From Bacteroidota bacterium (GTDB lineage Bacteria > Bacteroidota > Bacteroidia > Cytophagales > Cytophagaceae), in contig JAEVZS010000017.1 in the NCBI GenBank assembly GCA_023392125.1, positions 124,001 to 188,000 on the forward strand: a stretch of 64,000 nucleotides of DNA, in the 5' to 3' direction. Below are positions 34,464 through 43,108 of the stretch, piece by piece. The notes below the pieces were generated by a model. It worked only from the letters and a program-made list of their open reading frames with translations, searched no databases and was not told the DNA's origin. Position numbers and translations under genes: made by a program. Each line of letters starts with the position of its first letter. Within the stretch, counting starts at the first letter, position 1.

Positions 34464-35012
34464 TTACAGTCCCATAATTCGTGCTGCTTTTAATAGCCCC
34501 GCAATACTTATGGAGTCCGTTATGGTATTCGACATAACCATTTCGACGGCTTGGCTGAGAGGTAATTTTTTAATGGACAGAACCTCCGTTTCATCAAATT
34601 CGGTAGCTCCTTCGGTCAGTCCTGTAGCGATAAAAATAAATCCTTCTTCATCCGTTACTGAGTTTGAAGTATGAATCCTTCCTATTTCCATCCACTTTCT
34701 GGCGCTCAGCCCGGTTTCTTCTTTTAGCTCTCTTTGAGCGGACAGCAAAATATCTTCTTCCAGAGGCCCCCCGCCCATTGGAATTTCCCAGGAATATTCA
34801 TCAAGAGGATAACGATATTGTCCTACAAGCCATGTGTTTCTGTCTTCATCAATCGGGACAATACCAATAGCCCGGTTTTTGAAGCTGACTACACCATAAG
34901 GATTTTCTTTTCCGGCGGGATTGATTACACGGTCCTCCCGGACATGTATCCAGGGGTTCTCATATACAGTTCGTTCGCTTAATTTTTTCCAGGGGTTGAT
35001 TGTATGGTCCAT
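34464..35012 (-). CDS. NUDIX hydrolase (ADP-sugar pyrophosphatase-like)
   Basis: 182 residues. The complete Nudix box is present: GGGPLEEDILLSAQRELKEE followed by TGL (about residues 79-101), preceded by the antiparallel strands NTWLVGQYRYPLDEYSWEIPMGG typical of ADP-ribose pyrophosphatases. It probably hydrolyses ADP-ribose or related nucleoside diphosphate sugars to monophosphates. Single gene, divergent from rnhB with 81 bases between starts. Confidence 0.9.
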   Translation of the reverse strand: MDHTINPWKKLSERTVYENPWIHVREDRVINPAGKENPYGVVSFKNRAIGIVPIDEDRNTWLVGQYRYPLDEYSWEIPMGGGPLEEDILLSAQRELKEETGLSARKWMEIGRIHTSNSVTDEEGFIFIATGLTEGATEFDETEVLSIKKLPLSQAVEMVMSNTITDSISIAGLLKAARIMGL

Positions 35013-35093
35013 ATCTGATATAAATAATTCAGGTAAGCAAAAATATGTTTTTGATTTTATGCTCCATCCTTATTTTGTTAAATTTAATGCAGA

Positions 35094-35696
35094 ATGGCAA
35101 AATTACAATCTTGTTTACATCCTGAGCTTATTGAAGCCGGCCTTGATGAAGCCGGAAGAGGATGCTATGCGGGGCCGGTTGTTGCAGCTTTTGTAATCTT
35201 GCCGGAAGATTATTTTCATCCGGTTTTAAATGATTCAAAGCAGCTGAATCCCAGGATAAGAGAAGAGCTGCGCAAGGAAATAGAAAAAGAAGCTGTTGAT
35301 TTTGCAGTTGCGGAAGTATGCAATGAAACGATCGATAAGATTAATATACTGAATGCTTCCTTTCTGGCTATGCATAAGGCATTGGACAGACGGAGAAGCA
35401 ACCCGGATTTTTTGCTTATTGATGGAAACCGCTTCCGTCCTTATAACAATATCCCCTATGAATGTGTAGTGGAAGGAGATGGAAAGTTTTATAGTATTGC
35501 CGCAGCCTCGATTCTGGCTAAGACCTATAGGGATGATCTGATGAGGAAACTTGCATTGAATCACCCGGAATATGATTGGGAAAACAATATGGGTTATGGT
35601 ACACCCAAGCACCGTGAAGCAATTCTACGCTTTGGTCTTACTCCGTATCATCGCCGGTCTTTTAATTTAGTTAATAATCAATTAGAACTTTTTTGA
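35094..35696 (+). CDS. rnhB: Ribonuclease HII
   Basis: 200 residues. The active-site motif LDEAGRGCYAGPVVAAFVIL carries Asp18 and Glu19, and the other acidic ligand is in FLLIDGNRF. GYGTPKHREAILRFGLTPYHRRSF is the C-terminal type-2 RNase H block. It removes single ribonucleotides and RNA primers from DNA-RNA hybrids. First gene of a run with gcvT (10 bases later) and comB. Confidence 0.96.
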   Translation: MAKLQSCLHPELIEAGLDEAGRGCYAGPVVAAFVILPEDYFHPVLNDSKQLNPRIREELRKEIEKEAVDFAVAEVCNETIDKINILNASFLAMHKALDRRRSNPDFLLIDGNRFRPYNNIPYECVVEGDGKFYSIAAASILAKTYRDDLMRKLALNHPEYDWENNMGYGTPKHREAILRFGLTPYHRRSFNLVNNQLELF

Positions 35697-35706
35697 CGGA
35701 GATTTA

Positions 35707-36807
35707 ATGGAACAGTCTGTAGATGTGAAGAAAATTCCTTTAAACGATCTGCATATAGAGCTCGGGGCAAAAATGGCTCCGTTTGCAGGTTTTCAGATGC
35801 CTGTACGATATAGCGGAGATCTTGAAGAGCACCTGACAGTACGCGGGGGAGTGGGGGTTTTTGATGTTTCTCATATGGGAGAATTTCTGATTGAAGGAGA
35901 GAAAGCCCTCGATCTGATCCAGAAGATCTGTACGAATGATGCCTCAGTATTGGAACCAGGTAAGGTACAATATTCCTGTTTTACCAATAGTACCGGCGGT
36001 ATAATAGACGATCTCCTTGTGTATTGTCTGGAGAAAGACCGGTATATGCTGGTCGTGAATGCGGGAAATATTGACAAAGACTGGCAGTGGGTGCGTGATA
36101 ATAATACAGAAAATGTCAGGTTGAGCAATATTTCAGATGATACCGCTTTATTTGCCGTACAGGGGCCCAAAGCCGCCGGAGTGGTACAAAAGCTGACATC
36201 GGCAGATCTGGCCAAAATCCCCTATTATTCTTTTGTGAAAGGTGAAGTTGCCGGCATAAAGGAGGTTTTGATTTCTGCTACAGGCTATACAGGAGCAGGA
36301 GGATTTGAATTATATGTAGACAAAGGATACGCACTCAGGTTGTGGACGGAACTTTTTAAGGCCGGAGAGAGTGATGATATTAAGCCGATTGGACTGGGTG
36401 CCAGAGATACCCTGCGCCTCGAAATGGGATTTTGTCTTTATGGCAATGACATAGATGATACTATTACTCCCCTGGAGGCTGGTTTGGGTTGGATAACCAA
36501 ATTTTCAAAAGAGTTTACGGCCTCAAAGAAACTGCAGGAGCAAAAAATGAAGGGGGTGGAGAAAAAGCTGATCGGGTTTGAGCTTGAGGAGCGGGGAGTG
36601 CCAAGAAGTCATTATGATATTGTTGATGCTCAGGGGCAAAAAATAGGATATGTTACAAGCGGAACACTGTCACCATCCCTTAATAAGGGAATAGGGCTTG
36701 GGTATATAGCAACTGCTTATGCCAATCCCGGAGAGAAAATCTACATTTTAGTACGAAATAAGTCACTTTCGGCAAAAATTATTAAATTGCCATTCTTTAA
36801 ACGCTAA
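35707..36807 (+). CDS. gcvT: Glycine cleavage system aminomethyltransferase (T protein)
   Basis: 366 residues. Signature segments include MAPFAGFQMPVRYSG, GVGVFDVSHMGEF, CFTNSTGGIIDDLLVY and GLGARDTLRLEMGFCLYGND, all characteristic of GcvT. The acidic residue that activates folate (Asp in VSHMGEF / TNDA context) and the folate-binding loops are present. It transfers the methylene group from the H-protein lipoyl arm to tetrahydrofolate and releases ammonia. The other subunits (gcvH, gcvP) are not in the window. It is placed between rnhB and comB with tight spacing. Confidence 0.96.
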   Translation: MEQSVDVKKIPLNDLHIELGAKMAPFAGFQMPVRYSGDLEEHLTVRGGVGVFDVSHMGEFLIEGEKALDLIQKICTNDASVLEPGKVQYSCFTNSTGGIIDDLLVYCLEKDRYMLVVNAGNIDKDWQWVRDNNTENVRLSNISDDTALFAVQGPKAAGVVQKLTSADLAKIPYYSFVKGEVAGIKEVLISATGYTGAGGFELYVDKGYALRLWTELFKAGESDDIKPIGLGARDTLRLEMGFCLYGNDIDDTITPLEAGLGWITKFSKEFTASKKLQEQKMKGVEKKLIGFELEERGVPRSHYDIVDAQGQKIGYVTSGTLSPSLNKGIGLGYIATAYANPGEKIYILVRNKSLSAKIIKLPFFKR

Positions 36808-36810
36808 TTT

Positions 36811-37551
36811 ATGAGGCAAATTGATGTTTGTCTTACTCCGGAACTGCTGCATCTGTATCCGATAGAAGGAAAAAATGTAGTAGTAGTGGATATTCTGAGA
36901 GCTACTTCATGTATGACTACCGGAATAGCCAATGGAGTAAGTAAAATAATTCCTGTGGCAAGCCTGGAGGAATGTAGTGAACTGAAGAAAAAGGGTTATA
37001 TCGCTGCCGCAGAACGGGACGGGAAAAAAGCGGAGGGCTTTGACATCGGTAACTCGCCTTTTAGCTATATGGATGAAGCGCTGGTAGGAAAAACGATCGC
37101 GGTAACTACAACGAATGGAACATATGCAATCACAAAATGCAGGAAAGCCGCTGCTGTTGTAGCCGGTAGCTTTCTAAACAGAGCAGCTATTGCTCACTAC
37201 CTCCGCGAACAGCCCAATGATGTCCTGATTGTATGTGCCGGCTGGAAAGGAAAGGTAAACCTGGAAGATACGTTATTTGCCGGAGCTATTGTTGAAGCGT
37301 TGAAAGATGATTTTTTTATTGACAATGATGCTGCTCTTGCTGCTCTTGCCTTGTTTCGGCAGGCCAAAGGTAATCTTAAAGGTTTTCTGGGCAATTGCTC
37401 TCATGTTCGCCGTCTGAGGCATCTCGATATTGATAAAGATATCGATTTCTGCCTCACAATGGATAAGTTTGATGTGGTGCCTATTCTGAAGGATGGTGCA
37501 ATAGTTATGAAAGAACCGGTTCTAGAGTCCAATGGAGTTGTAAGGCATTAA
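36811..37551 (+). CDS. comB: 2-phosphosulfolactate phosphatase
   Basis: 246 residues. ComB family hallmarks are VVVVDILRATSCMTTGIANG at the start, ERDGKKAEGFDIGNSPF and TTTNGTYAITKC. The enzyme hydrolyses 2-phosphosulfolactate to sulfolactate, a step of coenzyme M synthesis in methanogens; in Bacteroidota the family is widespread and its role is not settled. Here it starts 3 bases after gcvT, in an operon with housekeeping genes, with no comA or comC homologue in view. Sulfonate lipid metabolism is one possible use (inference). Confidence 0.9.
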   Translation: MRQIDVCLTPELLHLYPIEGKNVVVVDILRATSCMTTGIANGVSKIIPVASLEECSELKKKGYIAAAERDGKKAEGFDIGNSPFSYMDEALVGKTIAVTTTNGTYAITKCRKAAAVVAGSFLNRAAIAHYLREQPNDVLIVCAGWKGKVNLEDTLFAGAIVEALKDDFFIDNDAALAALALFRQAKGNLKGFLGNCSHVRRLRHLDIDKDIDFCLTMDKFDVVPILKDGAIVMKEPVLESNGVVRH

Positions 37552-37723
37552 ATGTCCGGAGACAGGTGAGTTTACATTGTCTCACAAGGGGTTTATTTCC
37601 GATAGATAAATATAGCGGGTTTCAGTTGTGTTCTCGTAGATAGTTGAACAATGTGATCCTAAAGCCAGTCCATATCATAGGAAAAGAATCAGATGAAAAT
37701 AAATGATATAACTGAATGGAAAT

Positions 37724-37754
37724 AAAAAAACCTCCCTGTTAAGGAGGTTTTTTT
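37724..37754. terminator. Bidirectional intrinsic terminator
   Basis: AAAAAAACCTCC (37724-37735) pairs with GGAGGTTTTTTT (37743-37754) across a 7-base loop. It sits directly after the ilvE stop on the minus strand and about 170 bases after comB on the plus strand. Confidence 0.92.
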
Positions 37755-37758
37755 ATTG

Positions 37759-38829
37759 TTATACTTTTACCTTATATACCCAGCCGAACTTATCTTCAGA
37801 ATGTCCAAGCTTTATTTCGTTGAGAGCAGCAGAGATTCGTTCAGATAAGGATCTTTTTTCTCCTCCGGGTAATGCATAATCGGTTCCATTATAATGGATA
37901 ACATCTATATGGGTAATTACTGCAGCTGTTCCGGTTCCGAATGCATCTTCGAGCTTACCGGCCTTAAGGGCTTCAATTACCTCATCAATGCCAATTTTTC
38001 TTTCTTCAACAGTAATCCCCCAGTCTCTGGCGAGAGTAACGATGCTATCGCGTGTAATACCGGCAAGAATAGAAGTTCCGGTTGGTGGTGTTATTAATTT
38101 CCCGTCAATCTGGAACATAATATTCATTGTTCCGGATTCTTCAAAATATTTGTGTTCTTTGCTATCCGTCCATAGAAGCTGCTGATAGCCCTTTTCTCCG
38201 GCAAGTTTTGCAGGAAGAAGGGATGCCGCATAGTTGCCTCCGGATTTTGCAAATCCTATACCGCCTTCCGCTGCACGGACATAATTGGTTTCAACCAATA
38301 CGTTGACATTGCCTTTGTAATAGCCGGCTACAGGGCCGGTAAAAATGATAAATTTGTATGTTTTAGACGGTCTTACACCGATAAATTCATCCGAAGCATA
38401 CATGAAAGGCCTTATATACAAGGAGTTGCCTGGTTTCGGTGGAATCCAGGCCTCATCGATCTTTAAGAGAAGGCTAAGACCTTCCATAAACAGATCTTCA
38501 GGAAATTCCGGCATACAAAGTCTTTCCCCGGAACGATTCAGACGTTTAGCATGTGCTTCCGGACGGAAGATAAGAATTTCATTTTTTTCATTTTTATAAG
38601 CCTTCATTCCTTCAAAGATCGATTGTCCGTAATGAAGAACTGATGTAGCCGGGCTCATCGACAGGTTTTGAAAGGGGACGACACGGGGATTGACCCATTC
38701 ATCGTTTTTATAATCAGCGACAAACATGTGATCGGCATATACCGATCCAAACTCCAATTCATCAAAATTAGTCTCGGAGATTTTGGAATTTTTGGTTTTC
38801 TCAACCAGTATATTATACTTCCCGGCCAT
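37759..38829 (-). CDS. ilvE: Branched-chain amino acid aminotransferase
   Basis: 356 residues, class IV PLP fold of the long (eukaryote-like) BCAT type. The PLP lysine is Lys195 in GGIGFAKSGGNYAASLLPAK; LHYGQSIFEGMKAY and FEESGTMNIMFQ are further family blocks, and TGTAAVITHIDVIHY binds the cofactor phosphate. It interconverts leucine, isoleucine and valine with their keto acids. Monocistronic with its own terminator; no other ilv/leu gene is adjacent. Confidence 0.96.
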   Translation of the reverse strand: MAGKYNILVEKTKNSKISETNFDELEFGSVYADHMFVADYKNDEWVNPRVVPFQNLSMSPATSVLHYGQSIFEGMKAYKNEKNEILIFRPEAHAKRLNRSGERLCMPEFPEDLFMEGLSLLLKIDEAWIPPKPGNSLYIRPFMYASDEFIGVRPSKTYKFIIFTGPVAGYYKGNVNVLVETNYVRAAEGGIGFAKSGGNYAASLLPAKLAGEKGYQQLLWTDSKEHKYFEESGTMNIMFQIDGKLITPPTGTSILAGITRDSIVTLARDWGITVEERKIGIDEVIEALKAGKLEDAFGTGTAAVITHIDVIHYNGTDYALPGGEKRSLSERISAALNEIKLGHSEDKFGWVYKVKV

Positions 38830-39284
38830 AAAAAGTATTTTATTATTTAATTAGTAAGTTAGTATATCTAATATATGAATTTAAGCTAAGACGAGTCAGG
38901 TTGCTGTCCGGACTATCTGTTACGTGACTGATTTATTCGATGATAGTCAGACCGAATTGCTGACGCGCACTATTGCCGTCACCACAGAAACACTTCCCGG
39001 CAGAATTATGTTTCTCACGATCACAGACAGGGAGACAGGAAAAATAAGAATAGCTGATTCAATGACAGATATTGATGCAGACAATTGTCTGAGCCCGTAA
39101 GTAACAGGACATGCTCCGGAAAGCTGTCTTGCAGGGTTTTTTAAGGTAAAAATGAAAAGTCTGAACTTTTCCATAGATCAATTAATTCTTATGCCCCTAA
39201 TATAGTATTTATATTTATAATATGACAGAGCTGACATACTGCCAACACAAAAAATATACAATAAGGGTCGTTGTTCCCGAATTT
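38830..39284. other. 455-base gap without a convincing gene
   Basis: Two opposing short open frames overlap here: plus-strand codons ending in a TAA at 39098-39100 (58 codons from a GTG at 38924) and a 75-codon minus frame at 38947-39174. The plus frame has a protein-like, Thr/Asp-rich composition (RETGKIRIADSMTDIDADN) but no recognisable family, ribosome-binding site or ATG. The minus frame is hydrophobic and equally anonymous. The ilvE promoter should lie at the left end. I cannot support a gene. Confidence 0.6.
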
Positions 39285-39617
39285 TTATCTGAGTTTCGGG
39301 TTGCTTTTATGTCTGTTGAGATCCCGTCCGGTTTTTTTCTCAAGATTTTTGGCCAGCGCCTCCGTAAGATCGACTCCTGTCTGATTGGCCAGACAGATCA
39401 GTACAAACAAAACATCAGCCAGCTCATCGCCCAGGTTTTTGTCTTTGTCACTTTCCTTGAAGGATTGTTCTCCGTATTGTCTGGAGATAATACGGGCTAC
39501 TTCACCTACTTCTTCCGTCAAAATAGCCATATTGGTGAGCTCATTGAAATATCGGACTCCGACTTCTTTGATCCATTGATCTACAATTTTTTGTGCTTCT
39601 TCTATCGTCATCGTCAT
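39285..39617 (-). CDS. MazG-like nucleotide pyrophosphohydrolase
   Basis: 110 residues. The all-alpha NTP pyrophosphatase fold is indicated by NELTNMAILTEEVGEVARII (metal-binding EExxE-like helix) and LGDELADVLFVLICLANQTG (ExxD helix). These small MazG-related enzymes hydrolyse nucleoside triphosphates to monophosphates, often damaged or non-canonical ones. The start overlaps the dtd stop by one base in a TAATG, so the two quality-control genes are coupled. Confidence 0.88.
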   Translation of the reverse strand: MTMTIEEAQKIVDQWIKEVGVRYFNELTNMAILTEEVGEVARIISRQYGEQSFKESDKDKNLGDELADVLFVLICLANQTGVDLTEALAKNLEKKTGRDLNRHKSNPKLR

Positions 39618-40069
39618 TATTGCTTGTTCTTGGTATCGATAATTATGGTTACGGGACCATCATTCAGGAGATTTATCTGCATGTCAGCACCAAACTCTCC
39701 GGTTTGAACCGGTTTCCCCATTTCAAGGGAAGCTTCTTTAATAAAAGCTTCGTACAATGGAACCGCTACTTGTGGTGGTGCCGCCTGAATAAAAGAAGGG
39801 CGGTTCCCTTTTTTGGCAGAAGCAAGCAATGTAAACTGGCTTACTACTAAAAGATTACCCCCGATATCTTTTACCGAAAGATTCATCTTGCCTTCTTCGT
39901 CTGAAAAGATACGCAGATTACAGATTTTTTTGATAAGCCAGCTTATATCTTCCTGCTGGTCTTCATTGCCTATGCCGAGTAAAATAAGCAGGCCCTGTTC
40001 AATAGCGCTATATTTTTTATCATCAATATATACCGATGCATTTTGTACTCTTTGGATTACTGATATCAT
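39617..40069 (-). CDS. dtd: D-aminoacyl-tRNA deacylase
   Basis: 150 residues from the ATG at 40069, which gives the family's MISVIQRVQNASV start; a start at 40081 would add four residues. Family motifs are LLVVSQFTLLASAKKGNRPSF (SQFTL, catalytic pocket) and the C-terminal NDGPVTIIIDT (Gly-Pro motif that gives D-selectivity). It removes D-amino acids mischarged onto tRNA. It is the upstream partner of a MazG-like gene. Confidence 0.96.
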   Translation of the reverse strand: MISVIQRVQNASVYIDDKKYSAIEQGLLILLGIGNEDQQEDISWLIKKICNLRIFSDEEGKMNLSVKDIGGNLLVVSQFTLLASAKKGNRPSFIQAAPPQVAVPLYEAFIKEASLEMGKPVQTGEFGADMQINLLNDGPVTIIIDTKNKQ

Positions 40070-40234
40070 TGATTTTACCACCTTTGCTCAGTATAAAGCA
40101 ATTATTTTTCGAATAAATAATCAAATATTCATCTTTTTATTTTTTCTTCCGAAGGGATACCTTAATTTGTAGCGAGCGGTAAAGTCAGGCATAACATTAT
40201 AGGCTACCGGCTGTTTGCAATGATATATAAAGCC

Positions 40235-40242
40235 AAAGGAGG
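40235..40242 (+). promoter_or_regulatory. Strong Shine-Dalgarno sequence before the PRC-barrel gene
   Basis: AAAGGAGG lies 5 bases before the ATG at 40248. It is a near-perfect anti-SD match, unusual in this window where most starts have none. Confidence 0.7.
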
Positions 40243-40247
40243 TTCAT

Positions 40248-40541
40248 ATGCTGGATATTAATGTACTCACCGCAAAAGCAAATATTGGCGATCCTGTCAA
40301 AAATAAGGATGACCAGTATCTGGGAGAAATAGCGGATATTTTGTATGATCCTGAGAGTCGGATTGTTGAATATGCGGTTGTTGATTATTCAGACGGAAAT
40401 AAATCGTTTGCTATCCCGTTTGACCGGTTAAAGTTTAACGGTGAAGAAGGTTTCTTTCTCTGGGATGTACAGAAAGAATTGCTTGACAGAGTCAGCAGCA
40501 GACTGGATTATCAGGGCAATATCTATTATACTGTTGAGTAG
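40248..40541 (+). CDS. PRC-barrel domain protein
   Basis: 97 residues, essentially one PRC-barrel: NIGDPVKNKDDQYLGEIADILYDPESRIVEYAVVDY is the typical first half, followed by FAIPFDRL. The domain occurs in RimM and photosynthetic reaction centre H subunits, and as stand-alone stress-related proteins. A stress role is only a guess here. No membrane segment. It has a strong ribosome-binding site and no coupled neighbours. Confidence 0.88.
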   Translation: MLDINVLTAKANIGDPVKNKDDQYLGEIADILYDPESRIVEYAVVDYSDGNKSFAIPFDRLKFNGEEGFFLWDVQKELLDRVSSRLDYQGNIYYTVE

Positions 40542-40655
40542 ATGTTAGCAGTATAGAGTCTGTCAGACAGATTGTTCCCGATGTTTTCCTGGTTTTCAGA
40601 AAATATCTGTTGATTAAATTTCTGCTTTGGCAATTCGTCTTTTTATAATTTTTTA

Positions 40656-40663
40656 TAAGTTTG
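40656..40663 (+). promoter_or_regulatory. Putative -7 element before the DinB-like gene
   Basis: TAAGTTTG matches TAnnTTTG exactly and ends 23 bases before the ATG at 40687. No well-spaced -33 TTG is obvious. Pattern match only. Confidence 0.4.
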
Positions 40664-40686
40664 GTTAACTAATCTATAACCATCGG

Positions 40687-41247
40687 ATGGAGGCAGAAAA
40701 GGCATATAAAGAATTTGTGGAAAAGGCCAAGTATTACTTGCTGGAAGTTGATTATTATGGTCGTTATCAGTTTACCCTGCATCCGGTTGCTAATAAAATT
40801 TCAGTCGGACAGCTTTATGATCTCCTGATTCATGGTGTTACCGCGTATCATCTGAAGCATATACAGGATTGTCTTGCGCAGAGAAATGGTGAAGTAAATG
40901 GCCGGAAGACCTTTTCGGGGAAACTAATCCTGAACTTTCCCAAGCTTGGTCTGCGATTGAAAGGCTATGATTTTATTGACTATACCCCTATACAACCGGA
41001 AGGACCTCATAAAATCAAGGATGATCTGTATAAGTTTCTGAAGGTTATGAATAAGGTAGCGAAAGAAATTGATGAAGCAGGATCTCTTAATTATACAACC
41101 CGGCATCCTTACTTGGGCATGCTGAACGCGCTGGAATGGTATAAACTGATTATTATTCACTACAAACACTATGTACAGCTAAAACGGAAGCTTGACCCCA
41201 AAGTCAGAAGTTTTAGTAAAGAACTCGCATCGGAGGAGGCGGAGTAA
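40687..41247 (+). CDS. DinB-like (DUF1569-type) four-helix protein
   Basis: 186 residues, mostly alpha-helical. HGVTAYHLKHIQDCL and the C-terminal HPYLGMLNALEWYKLIIIHYKHY carry histidines placed like the metal ligands of DinB/DUF1569 proteins (HPxxGxLxxxEW...H..H). Members bind a metal and include thiol-dependent transferases; the activity here is unknown. The match is by pattern, so other DinB-superfamily families are possible. It converges on the cold-shock gene. Confidence 0.62.
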   Translation: MEAEKAYKEFVEKAKYYLLEVDYYGRYQFTLHPVANKISVGQLYDLLIHGVTAYHLKHIQDCLAQRNGEVNGRKTFSGKLILNFPKLGLRLKGYDFIDYTPIQPEGPHKIKDDLYKFLKVMNKVAKEIDEAGSLNYTTRHPYLGMLNALEWYKLIIIHYKHYVQLKRKLDPKVRSFSKELASEEAE

Positions 41248-41369
41248 AAAAGAATACAATACGCTCTGAAAGAGTAGAAAAACCAAATTCCGGCCCGCTT
41301 GTTCTTTCTCTTTTCTAGCCTTTCAAAACGTATTGTACGGCAATATGCTTAACGGATTTCCAAAAGAAG

Positions 41370-41561
41370 TTATATCTTTTTTACATCCACTGCATTTTTG
41401 CCTTTTTTACCGTCAACAACGGTAAATGATACTTTATCGTCTTTCTGAACTTTATCGATAAGACCGGTTGCGTGAACAAAATATTCCTGGTTGGAGATGT
41501 CTTCCTTAATGAAACCATATCCTTTGCTCTCATTAAAGAACTTGATTGTACCTGAATTCAT
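41370..41561 (-). CDS. Cold-shock domain protein
   Basis: 63 residues, one cold-shock domain. MNSGTIKFFNESKGYGFIKED contains the RNP1 motif KGYGFI, and YFVHATGL corresponds to RNP2. It binds single-stranded RNA/DNA and can act as an RNA chaperone. The ATG is preceded by a roughly 150-base AT-rich leader before the thrC terminator, which could hold a thermosensitive 5' UTR; no specific structure was identified. Confidence 0.95.
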   Translation of the reverse strand: MNSGTIKFFNESKGYGFIKEDISNQEYFVHATGLIDKVQKDDKVSFTVVDGKKGKNAVDVKKI

Positions 41562-41704
41562 AAAAGTGTAATTAATATTATCTAACTAAATATAGTAAAA
41601 TAATGACATTAATATGCTGATTTTAAAGTTTTTTTTAAAAGAGCCTGTTATGAAGACTTATAAGGCTACCATGACTTCTTTGTGGAGAAACTCTATGAGC
41701 TCTA

Positions 41705-41742
41705 TTGAAAAAATAAAGGCTGTCAACAGAGACAGCCTTTAT
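41705..41742 (-). terminator. Intrinsic terminator after thrC
   Basis: ATAAAGGCTGTC (41713-41724) pairs with GACAGCCTTTAT (41731-41742) across a 6-base loop. Read on the minus strand it continues into TTTTTTC. It lies 26 bases after the thrC stop and closes the thr operon. Confidence 0.9.
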
Positions 41743-41767
41743 GATTGTATGAAGTACTATTTTCAGT

Positions 41768-43069
41768 CTATTTCAAAAGGAAGTTTTTCAGAGCCGCCAG
41801 GTTTGGTTCGAGCGGGTATGAAGTTTTCTTTTTTTCGAACGCTTCTTTCAGCGCATCGGGAAGCTCAATCTTCCGGTCAATAACCTCTTCTACAACTTCA
41901 ATAAACTTTGCAGGATGCGCGGTTGCCAGAAAAATCCCGTGTGCTCCGGATCCTGATTCCGCAAGATAATCAGACAGGCCAAGGAAAGCTACAGCTCCAT
42001 GAGGATCCATAATGTAGCCGGTCCTTTCAAATATGGATTTTATGGCCGTCCTCGTTTCTTCATCTGAATAGGTACGTCCATCGATTTCAGATTTTATTTT
42101 TTCCAGGTCATTTTCATACAAGGCCATTAATCTTGCAAAGTTGCTGGGATTGCCAACGTCCATGGCATTGGAGATGGTCTTAATACTTGGACGCGGACTG
42201 AACTTTCCTGTACGCAGATAGGCTGGTACGATATCATTGGCATTGGTTGCTGCTACGAATTTTTCGATGGGTAATCCCATTCTTTTGGCAATCAGACCGC
42301 CGCAGAGATTACCAAAATTGCCGCTGGGAGTCGCAAATACCACTGGCAGTTTATCCGCTTTCTTGAGCTGGGCATAGGCATAGAAGTAATAGAAAGACTG
42401 GGGAATAAGCCGGCTGATGTTAATAGAGTTGGCAGAACTCAGGTTCATCCGGGTTTTTAGCTCCTGATCCAGAAACGCTTCCTTCACAAGGCGCTGACAG
42501 TCGTCAAATGTCCCATTTACCTCGAGCGCCGTAATGTTGTTTCCGAGTGTTGTAAGCTGCTTTTCCTGAATTTCACTAACCTTGCCACTAGGGTAAAGGA
42601 TAGTAACCCGTATTCCGGACATACCAAGAAAGCCCTGGGCTACTGCGCTTCCCGTATCACCGGAAGTCGCAACAAGAATATTGATTTCTTTTTGCTCTTT
42701 TTCCAGAAAATAGGCCATTAATCTGGCCATAAACCGGGCGCCAAAATCTTTGAAAGCAAAAGATGGTCCGTGGAACAGCTCTAATACGGAAGTGTTGTCA
42801 GTAACAGAAACAACCGGAGCATCGAAGGAAAGTACATCTTCGGTAATTTTCTTCAGGGCAGCTTCCGCCACATCATCACCGATCAGGGCCTTGCAGACTT
42901 CAAAGGCAATCTCCTGAAAGGAAAGCTTGTCAATGTTTTCAAAAAAAGAATCCGGCAATGTGGGAATATGAGTAGGCATGTAGAGACCATTGTCGTCAGG
43001 AAGACCTTTGAAAACGGCTTCTTTCAGATTGACTTCATCAACGGACCTGTTTGTGCTGTATAGTTTCAT
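41768..43069 (-). CDS. thrC: Threonine synthase
   Basis: 433 residues, PLP fold type II. LELFHGPSFAFKDFGARFM contains the PLP lysine (Lys107), and ATSGDTGSAVAQGFLGM and TPSGNFGNLCGGLIAKRMG are the phosphate- and substrate-binding loops. It converts O-phosphohomoserine to threonine. Last gene of thrA-thrB-thrC, the same order as in enteric bacteria, 39 bases after thrB. Confidence 0.97.
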   Translation of the reverse strand: MKLYSTNRSVDEVNLKEAVFKGLPDDNGLYMPTHIPTLPDSFFENIDKLSFQEIAFEVCKALIGDDVAEAALKKITEDVLSFDAPVVSVTDNTSVLELFHGPSFAFKDFGARFMARLMAYFLEKEQKEINILVATSGDTGSAVAQGFLGMSGIRVTILYPSGKVSEIQEKQLTTLGNNITALEVNGTFDDCQRLVKEAFLDQELKTRMNLSSANSINISRLIPQSFYYFYAYAQLKKADKLPVVFATPSGNFGNLCGGLIAKRMGLPIEKFVAATNANDIVPAYLRTGKFSPRPSIKTISNAMDVGNPSNFARLMALYENDLEKIKSEIDGRTYSDEETRTAIKSIFERTGYIMDPHGAVAFLGLSDYLAESGSGAHGIFLATAHPAKFIEVVEEVIDRKIELPDALKEAFEKKKTSYPLEPNLAALKNFLLK

Positions 43070-43108
43070 CAGTATGTAGAAATCTAAGTAATTAGGAATT
43101 TTGTATTG

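Noticed and set aside
38924..39100. 58-codon plus-strand frame with GTG start in the gap after ilvE
   Set aside because: Protein-like composition but no ATG, no ribosome-binding site and no recognisable family; opposed by an equally long minus frame.
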